From assembly GCA_000585055.1 (NCBI GenBank), contig JEMX01000067.1, forward strand, positions 1-64,000: DNA of 64,000 nucleotides, given 5' to 3'. Below the pieces are notes generated by a model. It was not told where the DNA came from, made no database searches, and saw only the letters and a list, made by a program, of their open reading frames with translations. Of this stretch, positions 17,715 through 26,431 are shown piece by piece (position 1 is the first letter of the stretch; every line of letters begins with the position of its first letter). Source of the stretch: Candidatus Accumulibacter appositus. Lineage in GTDB: Bacteria; Pseudomonadota; Gammaproteobacteria; Burkholderiales; Rhodocyclaceae. The translations under genes and the position numbers were made by a program.

Positions 17715-19191
17715 CGTCCAACGCTCGCTGTTCGGCGAGATCCTGGACTGGATGCTGGCACCCTTGCTCTTTGTGTGGCCGATCAGCATCGCTTTCACCC
17801 ACTACTTTGCCAACAGTGTCGCCAGTTTCCCTTACGATCAGTCGCTGCGCGAGCATGTCACGGCGATATCTCGGCAGATCACTTTCGACGACGGGCGTGC
17901 GCAGCTGGCGATGCCGGCTGTCGCACAGCTCTTTCTACGTTCCGACGAGATCGACAACGTCTATTTCCATTTGCTCGATGGTGACGGCGAGCTGCTTGTC
18001 GGCGACGCCGAACTGCCCGTGCCAGCCTTGCCCATCAGCCTGGAGAACCAGGAGCCCGGCGAGGTGCATTTTCGCGATGACGAGTTTGGCGGCCAAACGC
18101 TGCGCGTGGCCTACATGACTCTCTTCGCCGGCGCCGAATCGACGCCGCCGCGGGTGCTGATCGAAGTCGCCGAAACGACGGAAAAGCGCTCGCAGTTGGC
18201 GAACAAGATCATCGCCAGCGTAATCCTGCCGCAGTTCGTGATCATTCCCCTGGCGGTGGTCCTGGTTTGGTTCGGGCTGTCGCAGGGCTTGCGCCCTCTG
18301 ACCCGCTTGCGCAGGCGCATCGAAGCGCGTCGCGAAGCGGATCTCTCGCCCATTTCGCTGAGCCGCGTTCCCGAGGAGCTGCGCCCGCTGACCGAAGCGT
18401 TCAATTCGATGCTGGCGCGGATGCAGAATAACGTAGACGCCCAGCGCCGTTTCATTGCCAACGCTGCGCACCAGATGCGCACACCGCTGACCGGCCTGAA
18501 AACGCAAGCGCAGCTGGCCATGGGCGAGCGTGACCCGGGCGAGCTGCGGCACGCGCTGAGCCAGATTCTCACCGGCGTCGACCGTGCCTCGCACCTGGTC
18601 GACCAGTTGCTGGCGCTGGCACGTGCCGAGGCGAGTGGTCACTCGCAGCAGACGCTGCTGCCGCTCGACCTCGAACCGTTGCTGCGCGAAATCGTTGAAT
18701 CCTGGGTCGTGCAGGCGCTCGACAAGCGCATCGATCTTGGCTACGAGCCGGCGGGTGCGGTGCCGATCGTCGGTAATGCCTTTCTCTTGCGCGAGATGAT
18801 CAATAATCTGCTCGACAATGCACTGCGCTATACGCCCGCCGACGGGCGCGTCACGGCACGGGTTTTTGGACAGGGCGATTTCGCGCTGCTCGAAATCGAG
18901 GACAGTGGCAGCGGTATTTCCGACGACGATTCGCACAAGGTGTTCGACCGCTTTTACCGGGCCGACGGTAGCGATGGCGAAGGGAGCGGCCTTGGCCTGG
19001 CCATCGTTCGCGAGATTGCCGAGGTTCATCACGCCGCGGCCAGCCTGCGGCCAAAGACCGGTGGCACGAGCGATGACACAGCGTGCGGCTGTATTGCGCG
19101 GATCGTTTTTCCGCTGCGGCGCGTGCAGCCGTCGCGCCCGCCAATGCCGGCAACTGCCCGCACCGGCTTCGCTGATGCACGTGGCGCTTAG
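17683..19191 (+). CDS. Sensor histidine kinase (2CSK_N-type, TctE-like)
   Basis: An inner-membrane kinase of about 502 aa. It has a transmembrane helix following RSLFGEILDWMLAPLLFVWPI, a periplasmic sensor domain (about 50-160 residues after the start), a second helix (VILPQFVIIPLAVVLVWFG), a HAMP region, HisKA with H in NAAHQMRTPL, and an HATPase with N box INNLLDNALRYTP and G boxes EDSGSGIS and GSGLGLAIV. The start is uncertain: TTG at 17683 gives MRNLRKKRDPDVQ, while GTG at 17644 would add 13 residues. Either overlaps the regulator gene. The related TctDE system senses tricarboxylates; the ligand here is unknown. Confidence 0.9.
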   Translation: MRNLRKKRDPDVQRSLFGEILDWMLAPLLFVWPISIAFTHYFANSVASFPYDQSLREHVTAISRQITFDDGRAQLAMPAVAQLFLRSDEIDNVYFHLLDGDGELLVGDAELPVPALPISLENQEPGEVHFRDDEFGGQTLRVAYMTLFAGAESTPPRVLIEVAETTEKRSQLANKIIASVILPQFVIIPLAVVLVWFGLSQGLRPLTRLRRRIEARREADLSPISLSRVPEELRPLTEAFNSMLARMQNNVDAQRRFIANAAHQMRTPLTGLKTQAQLAMGERDPGELRHALSQILTGVDRASHLVDQLLALARAEASGHSQQTLLPLDLEPLLREIVESWVVQALDKRIDLGYEPAGAVPIVGNAFLLREMINNLLDNALRYTPADGRVTARVFGQGDFALLEIEDSGSGISDDDSHKVFDRFYRADGSDGEGSGLGLAIVREIAEVHHAAASLRPKTGGTSDDTACGCIARIVFPLRRVQPSRPPMPATARTGFADARGA

Positions 19192-19265
19192 CGCCTGACT
19201 GGTCACAGGCCGAGCGGCTATGCGTCTCGCCGATTGTCGGGTCGAGCGAGCCGTCAGACCAACGC

Positions 19266-19351
19266 TCATGACCGTCAACCCCCCCTCGTCTCCTGCACCT
19301 TCTGCCACAAGGCGAGAAGGGTGCCGCGTGCGTCGCTTGCGCGACTTTCAC
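19266..19351. repeat. Dispersed intergenic repeat, copy B (short)
   Basis: An 86-bp version of the repeat. It keeps the TCATGACCGT start, the core ACAAGGCGAGAAGGGTG and the terminal GCGTCGCTTGCGCGACTTTCAC, but lacks the central GCCGGAAT hairpin of copies A and C. Its right end overlaps the cbbR stop codon (19348-19350). Confidence 0.7.
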
Positions 19352-20259
19352 ACTAGCTTGCGCAGAAAGGGTGGCGCGAATTCCAGCACGAAGTCCCAGA
19401 AAGCAGCCAGCGCCGGCGTCAGGTGCTTGCTCTTGTGGCGGACGAGGTGCCAGCGGCGCATCACCGGTGTTCCCTCGACTTTCAGGATGCTCAGGCGCCC
19501 CGCGCTGAGTTCAAGTCCGAGCGTGTGCTGGGAAATGAAGCTGATCCCCAGTCCAGCGATAACCGCCTGCTTGATGGCTTCATTGCTGCCCATCTCCATG
19601 CCGATGCGTGGCTTGATCGAACGTTCCTGAAAGAACTCTTCCATCGCCGAGCGTGTGCCCGATCCGGCCTCGCGAACGATCAGCATTTCGCTGGCCAGAT
19701 CTTCGACGGAAAGGCTAGGCCGCCGGGCCAGGGGGTGGTCACTGCCGGCAACGATCACCAGCGGGTGCGGGGCAAAGGCCACCGCCGTGGCGTCGAGGGA
19801 CGGTGGCGGCCGGCCCATGATCGCCAGGTCCACCTCGTTGCTGGCGAGCAGGCGATACACCGTGTCGCGGTTGTCGATCAGCAGGCGGATACGGACGTCG
19901 GCGTGCGTCTTGCGAAACTGCGCCAGCAGTCCCGGCGCGAAGTATTCGGCGGTACTGACCACGGCGACCCCGATGCGCCCACCCTTCAGTCCCTTCAGCG
20001 CCAGCAGTGCCTCGTCGGCTTCTTTCAGGGACTGCAGGATCCGGCGTGCGTGTTCGAGCAGGGTCTCGCCCGCTTCGGTAAGAAAGACGCGTTTGCCGAT
20101 TCGTTCAAAGAGCAGCGTCCCGCAGACCTCCTCCAATTGCTTGATCTGCAGCGAGATGGCGGCGTGCGTCAGGTGCAAACTTTCTGCCGCCCGCGCAAAC
20201 GAAAGATGGCTGGCGGCGACCGAGAAAATCTGCAGCTGACGGATTGTGGCGTTTCTCAT
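19348..20259 (-). CDS. cbbR: LysR-type regulator of Calvin-cycle genes (CbbR)
   Basis: A 303-aa LysR-family activator. The N-terminal winged helix reads RQLQIFSVAASHLSFARAAESLHLTHAAISLQIKQLE, closely resembling CbbR, and the effector domain (about 90-295) binds metabolites that report the carbon/redox state. It is transcribed divergently from fbp-prkB-tkt, the classical cbbR arrangement, so it very likely activates those genes from the 119-nt shared intergenic region. The stop codon is shared with the end of repeat copy B. RuBisCO genes are not in this window. Confidence 0.92.
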   Translation of the reverse strand: MRNATIRQLQIFSVAASHLSFARAAESLHLTHAAISLQIKQLEEVCGTLLFERIGKRVFLTEAGETLLEHARRILQSLKEADEALLALKGLKGGRIGVAVVSTAEYFAPGLLAQFRKTHADVRIRLLIDNRDTVYRLLASNEVDLAIMGRPPPSLDATAVAFAPHPLVIVAGSDHPLARRPSLSVEDLASEMLIVREAGSGTRSAMEEFFQERSIKPRIGMEMGSNEAIKQAVIAGLGISFISQHTLGLELSAGRLSILKVEGTPVMRRWHLVRHKSKHLTPALAAFWDFVLEFAPPFLRKLV

Positions 20260-20378
20260 TGGTTAGTATTTATTTGCCAAAACAGACAGTAGCTTTAACT
20301 AGAGTTTTTCGATCAGGCAGCTAGAATCAGGAGCATTCCTGTTCGACTCGCACGAATTTCATCTTTTGGAGTGCCGCC
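20260..20378. promoter_or_regulatory. Divergent cbbR / fbp promoter region
   Basis: This 119-nt AT-rich spacer should hold CbbR binding sites and both promoters. LysR-type T-N11-A-like patterns are visible around TTAGTATTTATTTG and TTTAACTAGAGTTTTT. They are suggestive, not diagnostic. GGAG seven nt before the ATG at 20379 is the fbp ribosome-binding site. Confidence 0.5.
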
Positions 20379-21461
20379 ATGCTATGCGGACGTACCAACG
20401 TCACCAAGTTCCTGATCGAAGAACAGCGCCGCAATCCGGCGTTGGTCGGCGATTTTTCGATGCTCATGAGCGACATCGTCCGTTCCTGCAAAGCCATTGC
20501 CCAAGGTGTCTCGCGTGGTTCGCTGGCCGACCTGCTTGGTGATGCCGGCAGCGAAAATATCCAGGGCGAAGGGCAGAAGAAGCTCGACGTCCTGGCCAAC
20601 CAGGCCTTCCTCCGCCATTGCGAGTGGGGTGGCCATCTGGCGGCAATGGCTTCCGAGGAGATGGAAGACATCTTTCCGATTCCCCCCGAAATTCCGCGCG
20701 GCGAATATCTGCTGGTTTTCGACCCACTCGACGGCTCTTCGAACATTGACGTCAACCTGTCTGTGGGCAGCATATTTTCCGTCTTGCGCTGCCCCGAGAA
20801 TTGTAGTGGCGGCGTGCCGACTGCGGTCGATTTTCTGCAGCCTGGCTCGCAGCAGGTCGCAGCCGGCTATGCCCTCTACGGGCCATCAACGATGCTCGTA
20901 CTTACCGTCGGCAACGGTACGCACGGCTTTACGCTCGATCGCAACATCGGTGAGTTCCTGCTTACCCACCCAAATCTGGTGATTTCCCCGGAAACCCGTG
21001 AGTTCGCGATCAATGCGTCCAACGAGCGTTTCTGGGAGCCGCCCGTGCAGCGCTACGTCAGCGAGTGCCTGGCCGGTCAGAGTGGTGTTCGCGGCAAGGA
21101 CTTTAATATGCGCTGGGTGGCGTCGATGGTCGCCGAAATTCATCGCATCCTGATGCGCGGCGGCGTTTTCCTGTACCCGCGCGACAGCAAGGATCTGTCC
21201 AGACCCGGCAGGCTGCGGCTGATGTACGAAGCCAATCCGATGGCAATGATTGTTGCCCAGGCTGGTGGCCTGGCGTCAACCGGCAGCGAGCGCATCCTCG
21301 ACGTGCAGCCGAGCAGTCTGCACGAGCGTGTGCCGGTGATTATTGGTTCGCGCGCCGAGGTCGAACGTATCGAACGTTACCACCGCGAGCACGAGACTGG
21401 CGAAGACCAGCCTTTCACCTCGCCGCTGTTCTCGACGCGCACCCTTTTTCGGGCCGATTAA
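20379..21461 (+). CDS. fbp: Class I fructose-1,6-bisphosphatase
   Basis: A 360-aa magnesium-dependent phosphatase converting fructose-1,6-bisphosphate to fructose-6-phosphate in gluconeogenesis and the Calvin cycle (cbbF in that context). The metal-binding motif [20 protein letters not shown] spans about 115-134. Further family blocks are ASEEMEDI (metal-ligand Glu), [23 protein letters not shown] and the C-terminal AGGLAS. Length is typical. It is the first gene of the fbp-prkB-tkt unit, divergent from cbbR. Confidence 0.97.
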   Translation: MLCGRTNVTKFLIEEQRRNPALVGDFSMLMSDIVRSCKAIAQGVSRGSLADLLGDAGSENIQGEGQKKLDVLANQAFLRHCEWGGHLAAMASEEMEDIFPIPPEIPRGEYLLVFDPLDGSSNIDVNLSVGSIFSVLRCPENCSGGVPTAVDFLQPGSQQVAAGYALYGPSTMLVLTVGNGTHGFTLDRNIGEFLLTHPNLVISPETREFAINASNERFWEPPVQRYVSECLAGQSGVRGKDFNMRWVASMVAEIHRILMRGGVFLYPRDSKDLSRPGRLRLMYEANPMAMIVAQAGGLASTGSERILDVQPSSLHERVPVIIGSRAEVERIERYHREHETGEDQPFTSPLFSTRTLFRAD

Positions 21462-21507
21462 GCCGCGCGGCCAAGCTATTCACTTTCAGTAGAGGGAGAC
21501 AACGCCA

Positions 21508-22389
21508 ATGTCGATCAAGAACCCCATCATCGCGGTTACCGGGTCCTCAGGTGCCGGCACTACGTCGGTGACCAAGGCTTTCCAGCATATTTTTCGACGC
21601 GAGCGGCTGAACGCGGCGATCATCGAGGGCGACAGCTTTCATCGCTACGATCGCTTCGAGATGCGCGAGAAGATTGCCGAGAAAGCGCTTGCTGGTGACC
21701 ACCATTTCAGTCACTTCGGCGCCGAGGCCAATCTGCTCGCTGAACTCGAAGGCCTGTTCCGTGAATACGGCGAAAGCGGTGGTGGCAAGAGTCGCCACTA
21801 TGTGCATGACGATCTCGAAGCCGAGCGCTACGGCTCGCCTCCGGGAACCTTCACCGCCTGGAGTGACCTTCCGGTGGCGACTGACCTCCTGTTCTACGAA
21901 GGTCTGCACGGTGCCGCGAGTACCGACACGATCGATGTCGGGCGGCATGTCGACCTGTGCGTCGGCGTCGTCCCGATCATCAACCTCGAATGGATCCAGA
22001 AGCTGCACCGCGACAAGGCGCAGCGCGGTTACTCGACCGAAGCGGTGGTCGATACCATCCTGCGGCGGATGCCCGAGTACATCAACTACATCTGCCCGCA
22101 GTTTTCCAAGACGCACGTCAATTTCCAGCGTGTGCCGACGGTCGATACCTCGAATCCGTTCATTGCCCAGGACATTCCTCTGGCCGACGAGAGCATGCTG
22201 GTTATTCGTTTCGCGAACCCACAGGGCATTGATTTTCCCTACCTCCTTAGCATGCTGAATGGTTCCTTCATGTCGCGTCCGAACATCATCGTCTGCCCGG
22301 GCGGAAAGATGGGGCTGGCGATGCAGATCATTTTCACGCCGATGATCATGCAGTTGATGGACAAGAAGCGCCGTACGCGGCGAGAGTGA
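21508..22389 (+). CDS. prkB: Phosphoribulokinase (proteobacterial type)
   Basis: A 293-aa kinase that phosphorylates ribulose-5-phosphate to ribulose-1,5-bisphosphate, the CO2 acceptor of RuBisCO. Residues 11-20 (TGSSGAGTTS) form the P-loop, with Thr in place of the usual Lys as is characteristic of proteobacterial PRK. GDSFHRYDR follows, and the later LFYEGLHG is the substrate/Walker B-type region. GGGAG lies nine nt before the ATG. It is 46 nt downstream of fbp. Its presence implies a complete Calvin cycle elsewhere in the genome. Confidence 0.97.
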   Translation: MSIKNPIIAVTGSSGAGTTSVTKAFQHIFRRERLNAAIIEGDSFHRYDRFEMREKIAEKALAGDHHFSHFGAEANLLAELEGLFREYGESGGGKSRHYVHDDLEAERYGSPPGTFTAWSDLPVATDLLFYEGLHGAASTDTIDVGRHVDLCVGVVPIINLEWIQKLHRDKAQRGYSTEAVVDTILRRMPEYINYICPQFSKTHVNFQRVPTVDTSNPFIAQDIPLADESMLVIRFANPQGIDFPYLLSMLNGSFMSRPNIIVCPGGKMGLAMQIIFTPMIMQLMDKKRRTRRE

Positions 22390-22419
22390 ACGCCAGCGCT
22401 GGTGCGATGGTCATCAAGC

Positions 22420-22574
22420 TCATGACCGTTTTCCACTCACCTGCAGTGCGCGTTCCGGCCTGCGCGCCGGAATCGTTCGACCGGTGGGGCGCGCGCGCCC
22501 AGAATTCCTCGTCTCCACCCGACCCCTCTCGCGCAAGGCGAGCAGGGCGCTTCCTGAGTCGCTTGCGCGACTTT
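22420..22574. repeat. Dispersed intergenic repeat, copy C
   Basis: A 155-bp block between prkB and tkt. It contains TCATGACCGT at the left end, a hairpin with arms CGTTCCGGC and GCCGGAATCG, a GC-rich palindrome GGGGCGCGCGCGCCC-like segment, the core GCAAGGCGAGCAGGGCG, and the right end GAGTCGCTTGCGCGACTTT. Architecture matches copy A, with sequence divergence in between. Its right end is only about 13 nt from the tkt Shine-Dalgarno. Confidence 0.72.
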
Positions 22575-22585
22575 GGCATTAATTG

Positions 22586-22600
22586 AAGGAGTCTTCCGTG
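22586..22600 (+). promoter_or_regulatory. tkt ribosome-binding site and GTG start
   Basis: AAGGAG followed by a 6-nt spacer precedes GTG at 22598. This decides the tkt start in favour of the GTG (MPTAFRKL) over a TTG at 22583 that has no upstream Shine-Dalgarno. Confidence 0.8.
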
Positions 22601-24661
22601 CCCACCGCATTCCGCAAGTTACGCCGCCGCTGTGCCAACGCCCTGCGCTTCCTCGCCATCGACGCCGTGCAGGCGGCGAACTCGGGGCACCCGGGAATGC
22701 CAATGGGCATGGCCGATATCGCCGAGGTGCTTTGGCGCCATCACCTCAAGCACAATCCGGCCAATCCGCGCTGGGCCGATCGCGACCGTTTCGTGCTTTC
22801 CAACGGGCATGGCTCGATGTTGCTCTACGGGCTGCTGCATTTGAGCGGCTACGATCTGCCGATCGAAGAGCTGCGGCGCTTTCGGCAGCTGCACTCGAAG
22901 ACGCCGGGTCACCCCGAGTTCGGGATCACCGCCGGCGTCGAAACGACCACCGGGCCGCTCGGGCAGGGGCTGGCCAACGCTGTCGGCATGGCGCTTGCGG
23001 AGCGTCTGCTGGGCGAGACCTTCAACCGTCCGGGGCACAAGATCGTCGACCATTACACCTATGCTTTCATCGGCGACGGTTGCTTGATGGAAGGTGTTTC
23101 GCACGAAGCGTGCTCGCTGGCCGGACGCTTGTCGCTGTCCCGGTTGATCGCTTTTTACGACGATAACGACATTTCGATCGATGGCCGCGTCCAGCCGTGG
23201 TTTGCTGACGACACGCCGCAGCGTTTCGAGGCTTACGGTTGGCGTGTCGTGCCCCATTGCGACGGCCACGACGCCGATTCGATCGAGGCGGCAATCCGCA
23301 TGGCCAAGACCCAAACCGGGCGGCCGACGCTGATCTGCTGCAAGACCATGATCGGTTTTGGCTCACCGAACAAAGGCGGTACGCACGAGGTGCACGGCGC
23401 CCCGCTGGGAGCTGCCGAGATCGCTGACACGCGTCGCCTTCTCGAATGGCCGTTCGGTCCTTTCGAGATTCCCGGCGATGTCCGTGCCGGCTGGGACGCT
23501 CGCCCTTCCGGAAGTGCCGCCGAAAACGAGTGGGATGCGCGTTTTTCCGCCTATCGCGCCGCCTATCCCGAGCTGGCAGCCGAGTTCGAGCGGCGCATGC
23601 GGGGAGAGCTGCCTGCCGACTGGAGCGCGCGCGTCGCCGCGCTGCTCGAGCAGTGCTCGGCAGCGACTGGCGCCGTCGCCACGCGCAAGGCTTCGCAGAA
23701 TGTCATCGAAGCGCTGGGCCCGGTACTGCCCGAGCTGCTTGGCGGCTCGGCCGACCTGACCGGCTCGAATCTCACCAATTGGAGCGGCAGCCGTCCGGTC
23801 AATCGGGAAGCGGCCGGCAACTACGTCAACTACGGGGTGCGCGAGTTCGGCATGACGGCGATCGCCAACGGCATCGCGCTGCACGGCGGCTTCATTCCGT
23901 ATACCGCGACCTTCCTGGTGTTTTCGGATTACGCACGCAATGCGATTCGTCTCGCGGCGCTGATGAAGCTGCGCCAGTTGATGGTCTTCACGCACGATTC
24001 GATCGGTCTTGGCGAGGATGGTCCGACCCACCAGCCAATCGAGCACGCGGCATCGCTGCGCTTGATTCCGGGGCTCGACGTGTGGCGGCCGAGTGACGCC
24101 GTCGAGACCGCCGTGGCCTGGAGTGCCGCACTGGAACGTAATGACGGTCCCTCGTGTTTCCTGCTCTCCCGGCAGAATCTGCCAGCGCTGCCGCGGACTG
24201 GCGCGCAGATCTCCGCAATCAAGCGTGGTGGCTATGTCATCGGTGCGGTCGAAAGTGCCGTGGCGAGCCTGCTCTTGATCGCTACCGGTTCCGAACTGAG
24301 CATCGCCCTTGCCGCGCAGGCGGTGCTCAAAGACGAAGGAATCGTCGCCTGCGTGGTCTCGATGCCCTGTACGCGGCGCTTCGATCTGCAGCCTCTGGCC
24401 TACCGCCAGGCAGTGCTGCCGCCATCGCTACCGGCCATCGCCATCGAGGCCGGGCATCCTGATTTGTGGTGGAAGTATGTGGGCAGCAAGGGCGCCGTGA
24501 TTGGCATCGACCGCTTCGGCGAGTCGGCGCCGGCCGCCGATCTCTACGCGTTCTTCTCCATCAACGTGGCGAGCGTCGTTGCCGAGGCGCGCCGTTTGTT
24601 GGCGGATCTACCAACGGCGGGGCAGAGGTGCTCGCCGGGCAAATTGGCTAGCGTCGACTAA
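22598..24661 (+). CDS. tkt: Transketolase
   Basis: A 687-aa thiamine-diphosphate enzyme moving two-carbon units between sugar phosphates in the Calvin cycle and pentose-phosphate pathway (cbbT in this context). Features: GHPGMPMG near residue 30, the TPP motif beginning [10 protein letters not shown] and ending ND, the pyrimidine domain [11 protein letters not shown] with catalytic Glu, [17 protein letters not shown], and the C-terminal domain ending with [15 protein letters not shown]. Start GTG 22598 is supported by AAGGAG. It is the third gene of the CBB unit, after a 208-nt spacer mostly filled by repeat copy C. Confidence 0.97.
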   Translation: MPTAFRKLRRRCANALRFLAIDAVQAANSGHPGMPMGMADIAEVLWRHHLKHNPANPRWADRDRFVLSNGHGSMLLYGLLHLSGYDLPIEELRRFRQLHSKTPGHPEFGITAGVETTTGPLGQGLANAVGMALAERLLGETFNRPGHKIVDHYTYAFIGDGCLMEGVSHEACSLAGRLSLSRLIAFYDDNDISIDGRVQPWFADDTPQRFEAYGWRVVPHCDGHDADSIEAAIRMAKTQTGRPTLICCKTMIGFGSPNKGGTHEVHGAPLGAAEIADTRRLLEWPFGPFEIPGDVRAGWDARPSGSAAENEWDARFSAYRAAYPELAAEFERRMRGELPADWSARVAALLEQCSAATGAVATRKASQNVIEALGPVLPELLGGSADLTGSNLTNWSGSRPVNREAAGNYVNYGVREFGMTAIANGIALHGGFIPYTATFLVFSDYARNAIRLAALMKLRQLMVFTHDSIGLGEDGPTHQPIEHAASLRLIPGLDVWRPSDAVETAVAWSAALERNDGPSCFLLSRQNLPALPRTGAQISAIKRGGYVIGAVESAVASLLLIATGSELSIALAAQAVLKDEGIVACVVSMPCTRRFDLQPLAYRQAVLPPSLPAIAIEAGHPDLWWKYVGSKGAVIGIDRFGESAPAADLYAFFSINVASVVAEARRLLADLPTAGQRCSPGKLASVD

Positions 24662-24691
24662 GGTTTCGGAGGATGTTGGGCGCACGTACGA

Positions 24692-24716
24692 GAAAAGCCG
24701 GCGATGCCGGCTTTTC
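24692..24716. terminator. Bidirectional rho-independent terminator
   Basis: A perfect inverted repeat, GAAAAGCCGGC-GAT-GCCGGCTTTTC, with A and T tracts on either side. It lies between the convergent tkt (ends 24661) and rpoH (ends 24759) genes, so it can stop transcription from both directions. Confidence 0.9.
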
Positions 24717-24758
24717 TTCGCGAGGCGGTTGCACCTGTGGCCGTGACCTCGCTCAATC

Positions 24759-25619
24759 TCAGGTGTTGGCCACCAGTGGCGCCAGATTGGCGCGCATTTT
24801 CTGCATCGCCTTGACTTCGATCTGGCGAATCCGCTCGGCGGAAACCGAGAACTCGCCCGCGAGATCGTGCAAGGTTGCCGGGTTTTCTTCCGTCAGCCAA
24901 CGCGCTTCGACGATCCTGCGGCTACGCGCGTCGAGACTGTCCAAGGCATCCTGGATACCTTCGCTGTGCAGTCGGTCGCGGGCACGACCTTCGAGGACAT
25001 GTACCGGTTCGGCGGAGTTGTCAGCCAGATAGGCGGCGGGCACGAAGGCCTCGTCATCGTCAGCCTGCGCGTCGAAGGCGGTATCGTTGCCCGACAGGCG
25101 CGTGTCCATCTCCATCACCTCGTCGGCCTTGACGTTCAGGCGCTGGGCGATGTCGGCGACTTGAACCGGGCCGAGCGCGTCACGATTGGTTTTCATGCTG
25201 CGCAGGTTGAAAAACAGTTTGCGCTGCGCCTTGGTCGTGGCCAGTTTCACCATTCGCCAGTTCTTCAGGACGTATTCGTGAATCTCCGCCTTTATCCAGT
25301 GGATGGCAAACGAAACCAGGCGAACGCCGCGCCCCGGATCAAAACGTTTGACGGCTTTCATCAGCCCGATATTGCCCTCCTGGATCAAATCCGCATGCGG
25401 CAGCCCGTAACCCAGGTAGCCGCGCGAAACGGAAATCACCAGACGAAGGTGCGAAAGCACCAACTGCCGTGCAGCGTCGAGATCGCTTTCTTCGCGAAAG
25501 CGGGTCGCCAGACCGAACTCCTGCTCTTCGGTCAGCATCGGAACTTGTCTGGCCGCCTGGATATACGCGTCAATGCTGCCGACCGCGGAGATCGTGGGTA
25601 AAGCCAAAGCTTGCGTCAT
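24759..25619 (-). CDS. rpoH: Heat-shock sigma factor RpoH (sigma-32)
   Basis: A 286-aa alternative sigma factor directing RNA polymerase to heat-shock promoters. Region 2: LVLSHLRLVISVSRGYLGYGLPHADLIQEGNIGLMKAVKRFD. The RpoH box is represented by QRKLFFNLRS. Region 4: TLHDLAGEFSVSAERIRQIEVKAMQKMR. Start ATG 25619 is preceded by AAGGAGG at 11 nt. The frame extends to an ATG at 25661, but that codon overlaps the predicted -10 element and would lie upstream of the transcript start. A perfect CIRCE lies in the promoter, implying HrcA repression. Confidence 0.96.
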   Translation of the reverse strand: MTQALALPTISAVGSIDAYIQAARQVPMLTEEQEFGLATRFREESDLDAARQLVLSHLRLVISVSRGYLGYGLPHADLIQEGNIGLMKAVKRFDPGRGVRLVSFAIHWIKAEIHEYVLKNWRMVKLATTKAQRKLFFNLRSMKTNRDALGPVQVADIAQRLNVKADEVMEMDTRLSGNDTAFDAQADDDEAFVPAAYLADNSAEPVHVLEGRARDRLHSEGIQDALDSLDARSRRIVEARWLTEENPATLHDLAGEFSVSAERIRQIEVKAMQKMRANLAPLVANT

Positions 25620-25659
25620 TTGGATGGATTCCTCCTTGCTGTTTATTCTCACCAATGCC

Positions 25660-25689
25660 ATTTTAGCACTCGTAGCCTGAGAGTGCTAA
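25660..25689 (-). promoter_or_regulatory. Predicted rpoH promoter overlapping CIRCE
   Basis: On the minus strand, TTAGCA (-35, four of six matches) and TAAAAT (-10, five of six) are separated by 18 nt, and the CIRCE palindrome fills the interval from -35 to the edge of -10. HrcA bound here would block RNA polymerase directly. Transcription would begin near 25653, leaving a leader of about 35 nt. Confidence 0.65.
25663..25689. promoter_or_regulatory. CIRCE operator (HrcA binding site)
   Basis: TTAGCACTC-N9-GAGTGCTAA is a perfect match to the CIRCE consensus, with both 9-bp arms intact and the canonical 9-nt spacer. CIRCE is the operator for the repressor HrcA and usually precedes groES or dnaK/hrcA operons. 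Here it precedes rpoH. Confidence 0.95.
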
Positions 25690-25852
25690 GGGCAGAGAAA
25701 GTTCGTCCGCATCTGCGGCGGTGGAGCACGGACCCGCTTTCCCGGAACGACGACGAGCGATGGTCACGAAAGTACCGGCCAGGAGTCGGGCTGCCTGACC
25801 TCGGGTCAAGGGCGGCGGCAAGCACGACCGCTCGGCATCGTTCCTCGGTTCG

Positions 25853-26320
25853 TCAGTTCACCACCAGCTTATAGTCGGGCGTCGGGTTCAAGGGGCACGA
25901 ATAGACGTACTCGCCGGGCTCAAGATCGATGACGTAGTCCTGCGTCTTGCCGGCAATCAGGCCTCCGCCGGAGACGCTGGGCAGCGTCACCCGCCCGGTG
26001 AGGCCTTCGCCGCGCAACCAGAAGCCGAGCTCGTAGGGAACATTCCTGTTGGTGACGCGAAAAATCGTCTTCCCCGCTTTGAGTTTCAGGACTTTCGCTT
26101 GCTCGACGCGGCTGGCGCCAGACTGGGCATTGATCGCCTCGCAGTCCTTGATGTTGCTGCTGCGGTAGCCGTGGTCGTTGCCCTGCTCGCTCTCCAGGAA
26201 TTGGCAGGGGAGCTGCGTCAGCTCGACGATGGCTGCTGGCGGCTCGGCAGCCAAGGCATTGCCGAGGGCACAAGGGGCGGCGAGCAAGAGGCTCACGAAG
26301 AACTTGTTTGCGGTGATCAT
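25853..26320 (-). CDS. Secreted cupredoxin-fold protein
   Basis: A 155-aa protein with a Sec signal peptide (MITANKFFVSLLLAAPCALGNALA), so it is periplasmic. The C-terminal half resembles a cupredoxin barrel: LKLKAGKTIFRVTNRNVPYELGFWLRG, then LEPGEYVYSCPLNPTPDYKLVV. Cys in the last loop is in the place of the blue-copper Cys, but the usual His before and after it are not evident, so classical type 1 copper binding is doubtful. Two further Cys (LPCQF and KDCEA) may form a disulphide. Start ATG 26320 follows GAGGAG. It is downstream of the pentahaem lipoprotein on the same strand. Confidence 0.72.
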   Translation of the reverse strand: MITANKFFVSLLLAAPCALGNALAAEPPAAIVELTQLPCQFLESEQGNDHGYRSSNIKDCEAINAQSGASRVEQAKVLKLKAGKTIFRVTNRNVPYELGFWLRGEGLTGRVTLPSVSGGGLIAGKTQDYVIDLEPGEYVYSCPLNPTPDYKLVVN

Positions 26321-26431
26321 GGTGATTCTCCTCAAGAACGGTCGGGTCATGCCGCGAACCGTGGACCACTCAAAAAGCGCAAGCCGCTTGTGGGTGCGCC
26401 CGTGGGCACCCGGCGCCTGCGTTGGCCAGAT

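Noticed and set aside
17935-19308. 457-codon frame antisense to the second histidine kinase
   Set aside because: The plus strand encodes clear HisKA and HATPase motifs; the antisense frame is compositional.
25620-25661. Longer RpoH start (MALVRINSKEES...)
   Set aside because: That ATG overlaps the predicted -10 element and CIRCE edge and has no Shine-Dalgarno, whereas ATG 25619 has AAGGAGG.
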